DNA of 7,818 nt from CAVPLM01 sp964497095 (GTDB taxonomy: Bacteria > Actinomycetota > Thermoleophilia > RBG-16-64-13): NCBI GenBank assembly GCA_964497095.1, contig CAZCCL010000120.1, positions 1 to 7,818 of the forward strand. The letters run 5' to 3'. The notes under the pieces are model-generated. The model did no database searches and had not been told where the DNA came from. It was given only the letters and a program-made list of their open reading frames with translations. Of the stretch, positions 1-5,951 are shown one piece after another; the first letter of the stretch is position 1; each line of letters starts with the position of its first letter. The position numbers and the translations under genes are program-made.

Positions 1-1180
1 GAACCTCGTCCTCCACCTGCTCGGGTAGGCAGTAGATGTGGGCGTCGTCCTGGGTGAACATCCGCACCCGGAAGAGGCCCTGAAGCACCCCGGACATCTC
101 ATGGCGGTGCACCAGGCCCAGCTCGGCCATGCGCAGGGGGAAGTCACGGTAGGAGTGCTGCTCGCTCTTGTAGATGAGCGTGCCCCCGGGGCAGTTCATG
201 GGCTTCACCGCGTAGTCGACATCGTCGATGGTGGTGAAGTACATGTTGTCCTTGTAGTTGTCCCAGTGACCCGAGCGCTCCCAGAGCGTCTTCTCGAGCA
301 TGATGGGAGTCTGGGTCTCCTCGTAGCCGGCGGCGATGTGCTCGCGCCTCCAGTAGTCGAGCAGAGCATTGATCACGCGCATGCCTTTGGGATGGAAGAA
401 GGGGAACCCCGGACCTTCCTCGTGGAAGCTGAACAGGCCCAGTTCGCGGCCCAGCCGTCGGTGATCGCGCTGTCGGGCCATCTCCAGGCGCTGCAGGTAC
501 TCTTCCAGTTCTTTGACGGTGGGGAAAGCGGTCCCGTAGATGCGGGTGAGCATGGTGTTCTCGCTGTTGCCTCGCCAGTAGGCCCCGGCCACCGACAGCA
601 GTCCCACCGCCCCGACTCGGCCGCTGTCGGGCACGTGCGGTCCCCGACATAGATCGAGGAACTCTCCCTGCCGGTAGACGCTGATGGTGGCCTCGTCGGG
701 AAGGTCGCGGATGAGCTCGAGCTTGTAGGGCTCGTCGGCGAACAGGGCGAGGGCTTCCTCCTTGCTCACCGCGCGCCGCTCGAAGGGCTCGTGCATGGCC
801 AACAGACTTTGGATCTCCTCCGAGATCCGGGGAAGATCGTCTTCTCCTACCGGCTCGGGGAACTCGAAATCGTAGTAGAAGCCGTCTCTGATCGCCGGGC
901 CGATCGCCACTTTGGTGCCCGGATAGAGCCGGGTCGCCGCCTCTGCCAAGAGGTGGGCCGCGGAATGACGCATCACTTCGAGCCCGTCGGGAGACGAAGC
1001 GGTGACTATTTCTACACGATCCCCCTCGGCCAAAGGGGCGCTGAGGTCGACCAACTGGTCCCCGACCCGAGCCGCCACCGCCGCCTTGGCCAAGCGCGGG
1101 CCGATGGTCTCCGCTACCTCGGCAGGGGTGGCTCCGTCAGAGACTACGAGATCCGATCCATCCGGAAGGGCAACCCTCAT
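1..1180 (-). CDS. thrS: Threonyl-tRNA synthetase, N-terminal 393 codons (3' end outside window)
   Basis: The enzyme charges tRNA-Thr with threonine in the cytoplasm. The minus strand reads open from an ATG at 1178-1180 to the window edge. Visible in order: a TGS domain (residues 1-60); the second additional (editing) domain with HSAAH (His72, His76) and DLCRGPH (Cys178, His182), which supply the four editing-site ligands; and the class II core with KPMNCPG (Cys330, the expected zinc ligand), motif 2 (RHEMSGVLQGLFRVRMFTQ) and DDAHIYC (His381). ThrRS is usually about 640 residues, so the rest of the core and the anticodon-binding domain lie beyond base 1. The start is supported by a GAGGG Shine-Dalgarno a few bases upstream and by the TGS domain beginning right at it. 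The gene lies 42 nt downstream of tRNA-Val on the same strand with no terminator between, and that gap is too short for a T-box leader. Identity is certain. Confidence 0.97.
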   Translation of the reverse strand, partial: MRVALPDGSDLVVSDGATPAEVAETIGPRLAKAAVAARVGDQLVDLSAPLAEGDRVEIVTASSPDGLEVMRHSAAHLLAEAATRLYPGTKVAIGPAIRDGFYYDFEFPEPVGEDDLPRISEEIQSLLAMHEPFERRAVSKEEALALFADEPYKLELIRDLPDEATISVYRQGEFLDLCRGPHVPDSGRVGAVGLLSVAGAYWRGNSENTMLTRIYGTAFPTVKELEEYLQRLEMARQRDHRRLGRELGLFSFHEEGPGFPFFHPKGMRVINALLDYWRREHIAAGYEETQTPIMLEKTLWERSGHWDNYKDNMYFTTIDDVDYAVKPMNCPGGTLIYKSEQHSYRDFPLRMAELGLVHRHEMSGVLQGLFRVRMFTQDDAHIYCLPEQVEDEV

Positions 1181-1222
1181 GGACCCTCGCAAGCAAGAAG
1201 TGATGGGCCGACAACGAGACAG

Positions 1223-1294
1223 TGGGCGCTACAGGATTTGAACCTGTGGCCTCTTCCGCGTCAAGGAAGCGCTCTCCCCCTGAGCTAAGCGCCC
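1223..1294 (-). tRNA. tRNA-Val (anticodon GAC)
   Basis: The reverse complement folds into a full 72-nt cloverleaf. It has acceptor stem GGGCGCT/AGCGCCC, D arm GCTC/GAGC, anticodon stem CTTCC/GGAAG with loop TTGACGC (anticodon GAC, valine), T arm ACAGG/CCTGT with TTCAAAT, and discriminator A. The 3' CCA is not encoded (CTG follows). It sits just downstream of a good promoter and 42 nt upstream of thrS, so it is probably cotranscribed with thrS and cut out by tRNA-processing nucleases. Confidence 0.96.
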
Positions 1295-1306
1295 ATCAGG
1301 GCGGTC

Positions 1307-1335
1307 ATGATACCTCCGCCCCCTGCAGGTGGCAA
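1307..1335 (-). promoter_or_regulatory. Sigma-70-type promoter of tRNA-Val/thrS
   Basis: On the minus strand a -35 box TTGCCA (1335-1330, 5 of 6 to TTGACA) and a -10 box TATCAT (1312-1307, 5 of 6 to TATAAT) are separated by exactly 17 bp. Predicted transcription would start around 1300, a few bases before the tRNA-Val 5' end at 1294. It is the best promoter match found in the window. Confidence 0.75.
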
Positions 1336-1501
1336 GGTCAGGCGGACGCGTCTGCCAGGGCAAAGCCACCAGGGGCGAACCCCACAGCGCCACCGGACCG
1401 CAGGGCCTCTCTCTGGGCGTGGGCTTCAAAGCGCCCGCTCGGCCACAGGCAAAAGAGTGGCATCTGATCGGAGCGGCAGGCGACCTGTGCAGGTAACCTA
1501 T

Positions 1502-1531
1502 GTTTGTGCGTGCGTCTGCGGCGGGTACAGT
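1502..1531 (+). promoter_or_regulatory. Candidate SigB/SigF-type promoter of the DUF6325-SHOCT operon
   Basis: GTTT (1502-1505) and GGGTAC (1523-1528) are separated by 17 nt. This resembles the stress sigma factor consensus GTTT-N(about 14-17)-GGGTA(T/C) of gram-positive bacteria. The overlapping sigma-70 reading (TTGTGC, 16 bp, TACAGT) is weaker. A leader of about 70 nt would follow. It contains a GC-rich stem-loop (CCCC-gagc-GGGG with flanking GGCC arms, 1556-1579) that ends before the ribosome binding site. Two short boxes in GC-rich DNA are modest evidence. Confidence 0.42.
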
Positions 1532-1602
1532 GCGACAGTCACGTCCAAAAGGGCCGGCCCCCCCGAGCGGGGCACGGCCTGTAGAACGCTAGGGAGGCGA
1601 TT

Positions 1603-2031
1603 ATGTCGTTGGGACCCGTTGAGTACATCGTCGTCGGGTTTCCGGGTAACAAGTTCAAGGGAGACATCCTGCCTGCTCTGGGGGAACTGGTTTCCGATGG
1701 TCTCATCCGCATCATGGACCTTGCCTTCGTGAGAAAGGACGCGGACGGATCTGTGCTCGCACTGGAGCTGGAGGATCTCGCCACCGAGGAAGCCGAAGCT
1801 TTCGCATTCGAGAAGGCGATCGGGGATCTTCTGAACGAAGAAGACCTGATGCTGATAGCCGACAGGCTCGAACCGGATTCGTCGGCGGCCGTGCTGATTT
1901 GGGAGAACCTGTGGGCTCGACGCTTCGCGGAGACCGTCCGGGAAGCGGATGGCATCCTGGTCGACTACGACCGCATCCCGTACGACGTCGTCCAGGCGGC
2001 GATCGAATACGCGGACGCGCTCGAAGCCTGA
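1603..2031 (+). CDS. DUF6325 family protein
   Basis: A 142-residue acidic soluble protein of unknown biochemical role. The opening GPVEYIVVGFPGNKFKG, the IRIMDLAFVRKDADGSV segment and the closing half (AVLIWENLWARRF, then EADGILVDYDRIP) match my recollection of the actinobacterial DUF6325 family, whose members begin GPVEYLVVGFPGN and continue with a D-x-x-F-V-x-K-D-x-D-G block. There is no membrane segment or signal peptide. The start is fixed by AGGGAGG at about 5 nt upstream and by the conserved N terminus. A SHOCT protein follows after 30 nt, a pairing consistent with one operon. A stress-type promoter candidate lies upstream, so a stress or envelope role is possible, but this is inference. 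Confidence 0.9.
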   Translation: MSLGPVEYIVVGFPGNKFKGDILPALGELVSDGLIRIMDLAFVRKDADGSVLALELEDLATEEAEAFAFEKAIGDLLNEEDLMLIADRLEPDSSAAVLIWENLWARRFAETVREADGILVDYDRIPYDVVQAAIEYADALEA

Positions 2032-2061
2032 CTAACGACAGACTGAAAGGAGACGAGCATC

Positions 2062-2454
2062 ATGCGACGACGCCCGATGAGAAGAGGGCCCGGTCTGGTG
2101 GGAACCGCGGCTCGGACGGCCGTGGTAGCCGGGACTGCCACGGCAGTGGTAGGCGGCATGAAGGGCCATCAGCAGAAAAAGGCCCACGAGCAGCAGCAGG
2201 CGGCCGCCGATCAGCAGGAATTGGCCGCCTATCAGGCGCAGGAGCAACAAGCCGCCATGGAGGCCGCCGCCGCCCAGGCGGCTGCCGCCGCCGTGGCCCA
2301 GCAGCAGGCCATGGCCCCACCCCCTGCTGCCGCTCCCGCCGCCGCCCCCGTGGACACGGCCGCTGAACTGCAGAAGCTGGCCCAGATGCAGCAGCAGGGC
2401 ATCTTAACCCCAGAGGAGTTCGCAGCCGCCAAGGCCAAGCTGTTGGGTCTGTAG
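2062..2454 (+). CDS. SHOCT domain protein with Ala/Gln-rich middle
   Basis: A 130-residue protein in three parts. A basic N terminus (MRRRPMRRG) is followed by a weakly hydrophobic, Ala/Val/Thr/Gly-rich stretch (about residues 11-32) that could associate with a membrane. A low-complexity Gln/Ala region (about 36-85) and an Ala/Pro linker (to about 97) come next. The C-terminal SHOCT domain has ELQKLAQMQQQGILTPEEF followed by AAAKAKLLGL. SHOCT is a short helical module of unknown mechanism usually found at protein ends and thought to aid oligomerisation or membrane processes. AAAGGAG lies about 9 nt upstream of the ATG. Its position 30 nt after DUF6325 and just before a strong terminator marks it as the last gene of a two-gene operon. 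The CAG/GCC-rich codons explain long antisense open frames here. Confidence 0.9.
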   Translation: MRRRPMRRGPGLVGTAARTAVVAGTATAVVGGMKGHQQKKAHEQQQAAADQQELAAYQAQEQQAAMEAAAAQAAAAAVAQQQAMAPPPAAAPAAAPVDTAAELQKLAQMQQQGILTPEEFAAAKAKLLGL

Positions 2455-2519
2455 GCTTTCTGGCGGATACGTCGGCCGCGCCGTCGGAGCCTGGCGCCGG
2501 CATTGAGTGGTTCGTTGCC

Positions 2520-2553
2520 AGGGCGTACCTCTTGGGAGGTGCGCCCTCTTTTT
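2520..2553 (+). terminator. Rho-independent terminator of the DUF6325-SHOCT operon
   Basis: The arms AGGGCGTACCTC (2520-2531) and GAGGTGCGCCCT (2536-2547) pair over 12 bp with one G-T wobble around a TTGG loop. They are followed by CTTTTT (2548-2553). This is a textbook intrinsic terminator, 65 nt after the SHOCT stop codon. Confidence 0.92.
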
Positions 2554-2626
2554 CGTTCTCAGACGTCCGCGAACAGCTTCGGCGAGACTCCAGCTGTCAC
2601 GGCAAGCGCGAGGAGCCGGCGGGTCC

Positions 2627-2780
2627 ATGTCGAATGTCGACATGAACGTGGATGCGTCCCCAGTGACAGACGAAAGCGGAACCCCCGCTCCGGACCCGGG
2701 CGACGAACTGCAACTGGCCGGCTATCTGGACGGACTCATAGCGGCGGCTCTGGCCCGAAAGGCGTCCGGGGGGCGCGCCG
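2627..2780 (+). CDS. N-terminal fragment of a RecA-like ATPase relative, cut by the assembly gap
   Basis: A frame opens at ATG 2627 (GAGGAG about 11 nt upstream; a second in-frame ATG lies at 2642) and runs into the N block at 2781. The 51 visible residues are an acidic, Pro-rich stretch and then an amphipathic segment (ELQLAGYLDGLIAAALARK). Its frame differs nominally from the coding frame after the gap. The 100 N are a placeholder, however, so this says nothing about continuity. The simplest reading is that this is the start of the ATPase-like gene at 2881-3895, because no promoter or terminator intervenes and the post-gap frame is open right up to the gap. A separate small gene is possible. 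Confidence 0.6.
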
Positions 2781-2880
2781 NNNNNNNNNNNNNNNNNNNN
2801 NNNNNNNNNNNNNNNNNNNNNNNNNNNNNNNNNNNNNNNNNNNNNNNNNNNNNNNNNNNNNNNNNNNNNNNNNNNNNNNN
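2781..2880. other. Assembly gap (100 N)
   Basis: Exactly 100 ambiguous bases, the conventional length for a scaffold gap of unknown size. It lies inside a coding region, and both flanks are very GC-rich (GGGGGGCGCGCC on the left, CGCCGCCGACCGG on the right), a typical cause of coverage loss. Confidence 0.98.
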
Positions 2881-3895
2881 CGCCGCCGACCGGCGGGGAG
2901 ACGCCGCCGGCAGGGCGCGCCTCGATGAGCGAAGAACTGGCCGCTCTTTTTCGCCCCACAGATCAGCCTCCACCTCCATCCTCCGGCGACACTGGGCCCT
3001 CTGAGAGTCCCACGCCGCCGTGCGCACCCGAAGCCCCGACTACCGAGCCGAGCGATTTCCTACGACGCTTCCTGCGGCAGGCCATACGACCGGAGGAAAT
3101 CGCTCCCTCCGGGATCGCAGGCCTGGACGCCCGCCTGGCCGGCGGGTTCGGCCCGGGGCTTCATCTGGTGTCGGGAGCGTCCGGGGTGGATCGGGCCGCC
3201 TTTCTGGACTCGGTGGTCTGGGAGGCGATCGCTTCCGAACGTCCGGTCATCTACTACACCCTGCGCGAGGGCAGCTTCAGGGCCTGGCAGCGTCTGATGG
3301 GTGCGCTTGGCAGTATCTTGGGCGGCCCGACCGTTCCCCTAGCCACATTTCGCGCCGACGGGCTGGGTACGAGCGCGCGGGCGAGGTGCTCACTCATCTC
3401 GACGCAATTCTTCAGCACTCGGTGCTGCCTTTCGTGTCTTTGGTCGATAGCATTCCGGCCCATCCCGATACGCTGAGCGCCTTCGTGGAGGATCTGCGCT
3501 CGAGAGTGCGCGAGGCCGAGGAGCGGCATGGGAGGATGCCGCTGCTGGTGGTCGACGACCTGGAGAGGTTCTCATTCCTCGTCGGATCCCGACGAACCCC
3601 GCCCGTGCTCTTCCGTTTGGACGAGGTCCTGTCGGCGGATTGCACGCCGGGACTGGTCGCCGCGGGCCTGTCCTCTTGGCGTGCCGACGGGTCGGAAGCG
3701 GCACCCGCGCAGACGACGCTGGCACTGGAGCCGGTTCGGTCGGTCCCAGAAGAAGATTTCGGCCTTGTGGATCTCCGGCTCCTGACCAACAACCAGACGG
3801 GCTGGACCGGGGTTCTACCGCTGCTTGTCGACCATCAAACGGGTCTATTCAGCGAGTATTCTCGTGCGCCGCAGCTGGAGTCGGCATCTCAGTAG
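2881..3895 (+). CDS. Degenerate RecA/DnaB/KaiC-like P-loop protein, frameshifted near 3366
   Basis: The first half reads in the frame of ATG 2925, which is also open back to the gap. It gives SEELAALF, a Pro-rich linker, then PSGIAGLDARLAGGFGPGLH, LVSGASGVDRAAF and PVIYYTLREGSFRAWQRLM, the shape of a RecA-fold core of the KaiC/DnaB type. The Walker A position reads GASGVDRA (3174-3197), where GxxGxGK(S/T) is expected, so the catalytic Lys and Ser/Thr are replaced by Arg and Ala. Near 3366 the frame changes. From TAC 3368 the other frame continues naturally (YERAGEVLTHLDAILQHS), has a Walker B-like MPLLVVDDLERF (from 3536), and ends with DLRLLTNNQTGWTGVLPL, like the last strands of DnaB helicases (K-x-R-x-G-x-T-G). 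One base is missing, most simply a G in the run at 3365-3367. It could be a sequencing error, a true pseudogene, or an ATP-binding-dead paralogue. It ends TAG 3893-3895, overlapping the converging DUF4332 gene by 7 bp. Confidence 0.7.
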
Positions 3896-4536
3896 GTGAC
3901 CACCCTGGGCAGGCTCCTAGCAGCCTCGATCCAGGCGGCCGCTTGGGCTTCGGTCGGGACCCTGCGGACGAGCTTCTTCTCCCCGTTCACCTCGGCCATC
4001 TGCCGAGTCAGATTGTCCGCACGCCGCCGGGCCAATTCGGGGACGGTGTCCACCCCGGTTGCCTCGAGCAACTCGGCGTACTCTCCCCCGATTCCCTTGA
4101 TCCGGAAGAGATCGGCCTGATTCACCCAGCGCAGGATCAACGTGCCACTGATGTCTGTGTCCGCCGCCAAGTCGTCACGGCCCTGCGGACCGGCCCCGGC
4201 CAGAAGTAGATCGTCCGTAGTCTTGAACCCGTGGGTCCTGAGTCTCTCCGCGTAGACGGGGCCGATCCCCTCGATCTCCGCCAGATTTGCCGACCTCCTC
4301 CGGGCCGGCACCGCGGGGGCACCTTCATCGAGTGGCCTACCGCTCTCAGACGCAGGGCTGGGGACGAAAGAAGGAGATGGATCCCCGTCGGCTTCGGGGG
4401 GACGATCCCTACGCACGAAGAACGGATAGCAGCCGCGTAACCGCCCGGAGGCGAGCAGCGCTATCCCGATCACCACGATCACTGCCAGAAACGGACCCAC
4501 CCAGTACTTCTTCTTACTTGAACCGCGTCTCTTCAC
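3889..4536 (-). CDS. Membrane-anchored DUF4332 (helix-hairpin-helix-like) protein
   Basis: A 215-residue protein. A basic N terminus (MKRRGSSKKK) precedes one membrane segment (about 11-31, WVGPFLAVIVVIGIALLASG). A Pro/acidic linker follows (about 44-78), then two hairpin repeats (LAEIEGIGPVYAERLRTHGF and FRIKGIGGEYAELLEATGV), and the end is SLPRVVTY. The IEGIG-x-x-Y-A-x-x-L pattern, the RWVNQADLFRIKGIG bridge and the PRVV ending are those of DUF4332, a family related to helix-hairpin-helix folds whose role is unproven. Start: GTG at 4540-4542 also opens the frame, but it abuts the GGGGAGGA ribosome site. The next GTG (4534-4536) has a 7-nt spacing and is preferred. Basic residues flank the membrane segment on both sides, so topology is unclear. 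A promoter candidate overlapping an inverted repeat lies upstream. Confidence 0.88.
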   Translation of the reverse strand: MKRRGSSKKKYWVGPFLAVIVVIGIALLASGRLRGCYPFFVRRDRPPEADGDPSPSFVPSPASESGRPLDEGAPAVPARRRSANLAEIEGIGPVYAERLRTHGFKTTDDLLLAGAGPQGRDDLAADTDISGTLILRWVNQADLFRIKGIGGEYAELLEATGVDTVPELARRRADNLTRQMAEVNGEKKLVRRVPTEAQAAAWIEAARSLPRVVTY

Positions 4537-4624
4537 GTCCACTCCTCCCCTTGTGGCGCCGCGGGCGAAGACTACGGACAGTTTCCCCAGAAGTGCTCAC
4601 CCGCCCGCGTGGTCCTATCTCTCA

Positions 4625-4653
4625 AGTATCGGGAGCAATGAGCATCATGCTAA
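4625..4653 (-). promoter_or_regulatory. Candidate promoter of the DUF4332 gene
   Basis: On the minus strand TTAGCA (4653-4648, 4 of 6) and GATACT (4630-4625, 4 of 6) are 17 bp apart, about 90 nt upstream of the chosen GTG. The -35 box falls inside the inverted repeat at 4640-4668. The geometry is right but the matches are moderate. Confidence 0.38.
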
Positions 4654-4668
4654 GGGTACATGATGTTC
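4640..4668. repeat. Inverted repeat, candidate operator between divergent genes
   Basis: GAGCATCATG (4640-4649) and CATGATGTTC (4659-4668) are inverted copies matching at 9 of 10 positions around a 9-nt spacer. It lies in the 320-nt intergenic stretch between the divergent DUF4332 and DUF4177-like genes and overlaps the -35 box proposed for the former. The two half-sites about two helical turns apart suit a dimeric repressor. A transcript hairpin is less likely because there is no T-run. The rest of the intergenic stretch (4669-4856) shows no convincing promoter or RNA. Confidence 0.5.
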
Positions 4669-4856
4669 CGTGAGAGGTCGCTGGCACGCTTGGGCAGCCA
4701 TCCTTCGACCTTCCCGGCTGTTTCTCGGGCTCCTAGTTGCGTAGTTTGTACGCCGTGTGGGTAACCCTCTGAGGACCATATCCCGTCGGGAACGATCACA
4801 AACAGGTCATCTCGGCTGTAGAGTGTGGACAGGTGCATCGACCGAGGGAGCGACCG

Positions 4857-5210
4857 ATGAAGTGGGAGTACCGCAACGTCATTCTGAGCGCGCAGGCGCA
4901 TGACCCGGACACGAGGGAATACTTGGCGTCACTGTGGCCCGACTGGGAACCGCCGCGGTTCGCTCCACAGGCTCTGATCCCGAAGCTCAACGAATATGGG
5001 GCCAATGGCTGGGAGCTGGTGCAGATCCAACCGGTCTATCTGGACGAAGATGCGGGCGTGTTGATCCACGGAGGGCCGAAGGCCCCCGACGATCCCATTA
5101 CCGGCGCGATCAAGGCTAGAGCGAGGATCCCCACTACCGGACCCAGTTCGGAACCGACCAGGTACACCCACTCATACCTCTGCACGTTCAAACGACCACT
5201 GGAATCCTGA
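4857..5210 (+). CDS. DUF4177-like small protein
   Basis: A 117-residue soluble protein. The opening MKWEYRNVIL and the later LIPKLNEYGANGWELVQIQPV (about residues 40-60) follow the DUF4177 pattern (MKWEYK-x-V, then LN-x-x-G-x-x-GWELV), and a closing strand (YLCTFKRP) completes the likely fold. Family members are usually nearer 60-80 residues. The extra length is an insert before the LNEYG helix and a Pro/Thr-rich loop before the last strand. The function is unknown. Start: GAGGGAG lies 6 nt before ATG 4857 and the family motif begins at once. The upstream in-frame ATG at 4833 lacks such a site. The zinc-ribbon gene begins 18 nt after the stop, so the two are probably cotranscribed. Confidence 0.82.
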   Translation: MKWEYRNVILSAQAHDPDTREYLASLWPDWEPPRFAPQALIPKLNEYGANGWELVQIQPVYLDEDAGVLIHGGPKAPDDPITGAIKARARIPTTGPSSEPTRYTHSYLCTFKRPLES

Positions 5211-5228
5211 GCGGAGGGGTCCGGTCGT

Positions 5229-5858
5229 ATGCTTGGGCGAGAATCTAGAGAGGCAGTCGATCGGCCGGGTTCTCTCGACTGGGTCCTCCTCGAGGACGTG
5301 GAGTTGATGCAGCGTATAGACGAGTGTCACTCGGGTGACTTCGTCAGAGAGAATCACCCGGACAGGTGTCCGGGATGCGGCAACATAGAGCCCGGCTTCA
5401 ACTATTGCCGGCGTTGCGGGCATCGGATCAAGCGTAAGGGTAAGAACGCCGGTTTCTGCTTCCAGGAGGTAGCCGGAGCCACGCAGCATCAAGACGCGCT
5501 TGGACGCAGCGTGAGCGCGGCAGAGCGTGAAGAAGACGGCGGCGTCTACGAATGGATGACGGCCGTTCTGACGGCCGAGCCCTTCAATAGCGACCAAGAG
5601 AAGACCGTGAAGGTGATGGCGAATAGCGAGCGGCCCGCCGAGCTGCTGGGCTTCATCCCCCAGGATGAAGCCGCCGCGATCTACGAAGCGCTGATGCAGG
5701 TCTACTCAGCGCGCAAGAAGTCCGTCGCCTGCAAAGCGTTGATCCGAGGCGGGGTCCGACGCCAGGATGGATCGACTTCGGCCTATGGGATCCGCCTTCT
5801 CCTTCCTGGGTCGCGTGATATCCCCAAGGCCGTGAAGGCGGCTCTGGAGGCCGAATAA
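5229..5858 (+). CDS. Zinc-ribbon protein with C-terminal HIRAN-like domain
   Basis: A 209-residue protein with no membrane segment. A short acidic helix region (about 15-40) precedes a four-Cys zinc ribbon, CPGCG to YCRRCGHR (Cys47, 50, 60 and 63; CxxC-x9-CxxC), and a basic patch (RIKRKGK). After a linker (about 80-105) the last 100 residues read TAVLTAEPFNSDQEKTVKV, ELLGFIPQDEAAAIYEAL, KALIRGG and YGIRLLLPG. This resembles the HIRAN layout (EP-x-N-x-x-D-x-x-A-V-x-V, then GY-x-P-x-x-x-A). HIRAN is a DNA-end/ssDNA-binding module in Rad5/HLTF-type remodelers and stand-alone bacterial proteins. The Asn/Ala core of that motif is not conserved here, so the match is by shape and should be tested. 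ATG 5229 has GGAGGGG about 8 nt upstream. An alternative start is ATG 5307. Confidence 0.72.
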   Translation: MLGRESREAVDRPGSLDWVLLEDVELMQRIDECHSGDFVRENHPDRCPGCGNIEPGFNYCRRCGHRIKRKGKNAGFCFQEVAGATQHQDALGRSVSAAEREEDGGVYEWMTAVLTAEPFNSDQEKTVKVMANSERPAELLGFIPQDEAAAIYEALMQVYSARKKSVACKALIRGGVRRQDGSTSAYGIRLLLPGSRDIPKAVKAALEAE

Positions 5859-5928
5859 CGGAGCGGAGCCGCGTACCCAAGCCGCGAGGATGAGGGATTG
5901 CCTGCGGTGGGGGGCCTTCCTTTGGAGC

Positions 5929-5950
5929 GCCGCCTGCGCTGCAGGACGGC
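5929..5950. terminator. Hairpin between convergent genes, possible bidirectional terminator
   Basis: GCCG-CCTGC (5929-5937) pairs with GCAGG-CGGC (5941-5950, one bulged A) around a GCT loop, giving 9 bp of GC-rich stem. It lies 1 nt past the stop of the minus-strand membrane protein gene and about 70 nt past the zinc-ribbon gene. The position is right, but neither side has a T-run, so it is at best a weak or factor-assisted terminator. Confidence 0.35.
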
Positions 5951-5951
5951 T

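Noticed and set aside
1181..1222. T-box or other riboswitch before thrS
   Set aside because: Only 42 nt separate the tRNA and the start codon, with no stable fold, so there is no room for such a leader.
38..1288. Long plus-strand frames (38-652, 791-1288)
   Set aside because: They are antisense to thrS, whose minus-strand translation matches threonyl-tRNA synthetase throughout. High GC produces long open antisense frames.
2060..2503. Minus-strand and alternate-frame open frames over the SHOCT gene
   Set aside because: They are low-complexity shadows of its Gln/Ala-rich codons. The plus-strand frame has a ribosome site, a recognisable SHOCT end and a terminator.
4751..4766. GTTT followed by GGGTAA upstream of the DUF4177-like gene as a second SigB-type promoter
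   Set aside because: The two boxes are only 11 nt apart, too close for that promoter class, and no better spaced pair is present.
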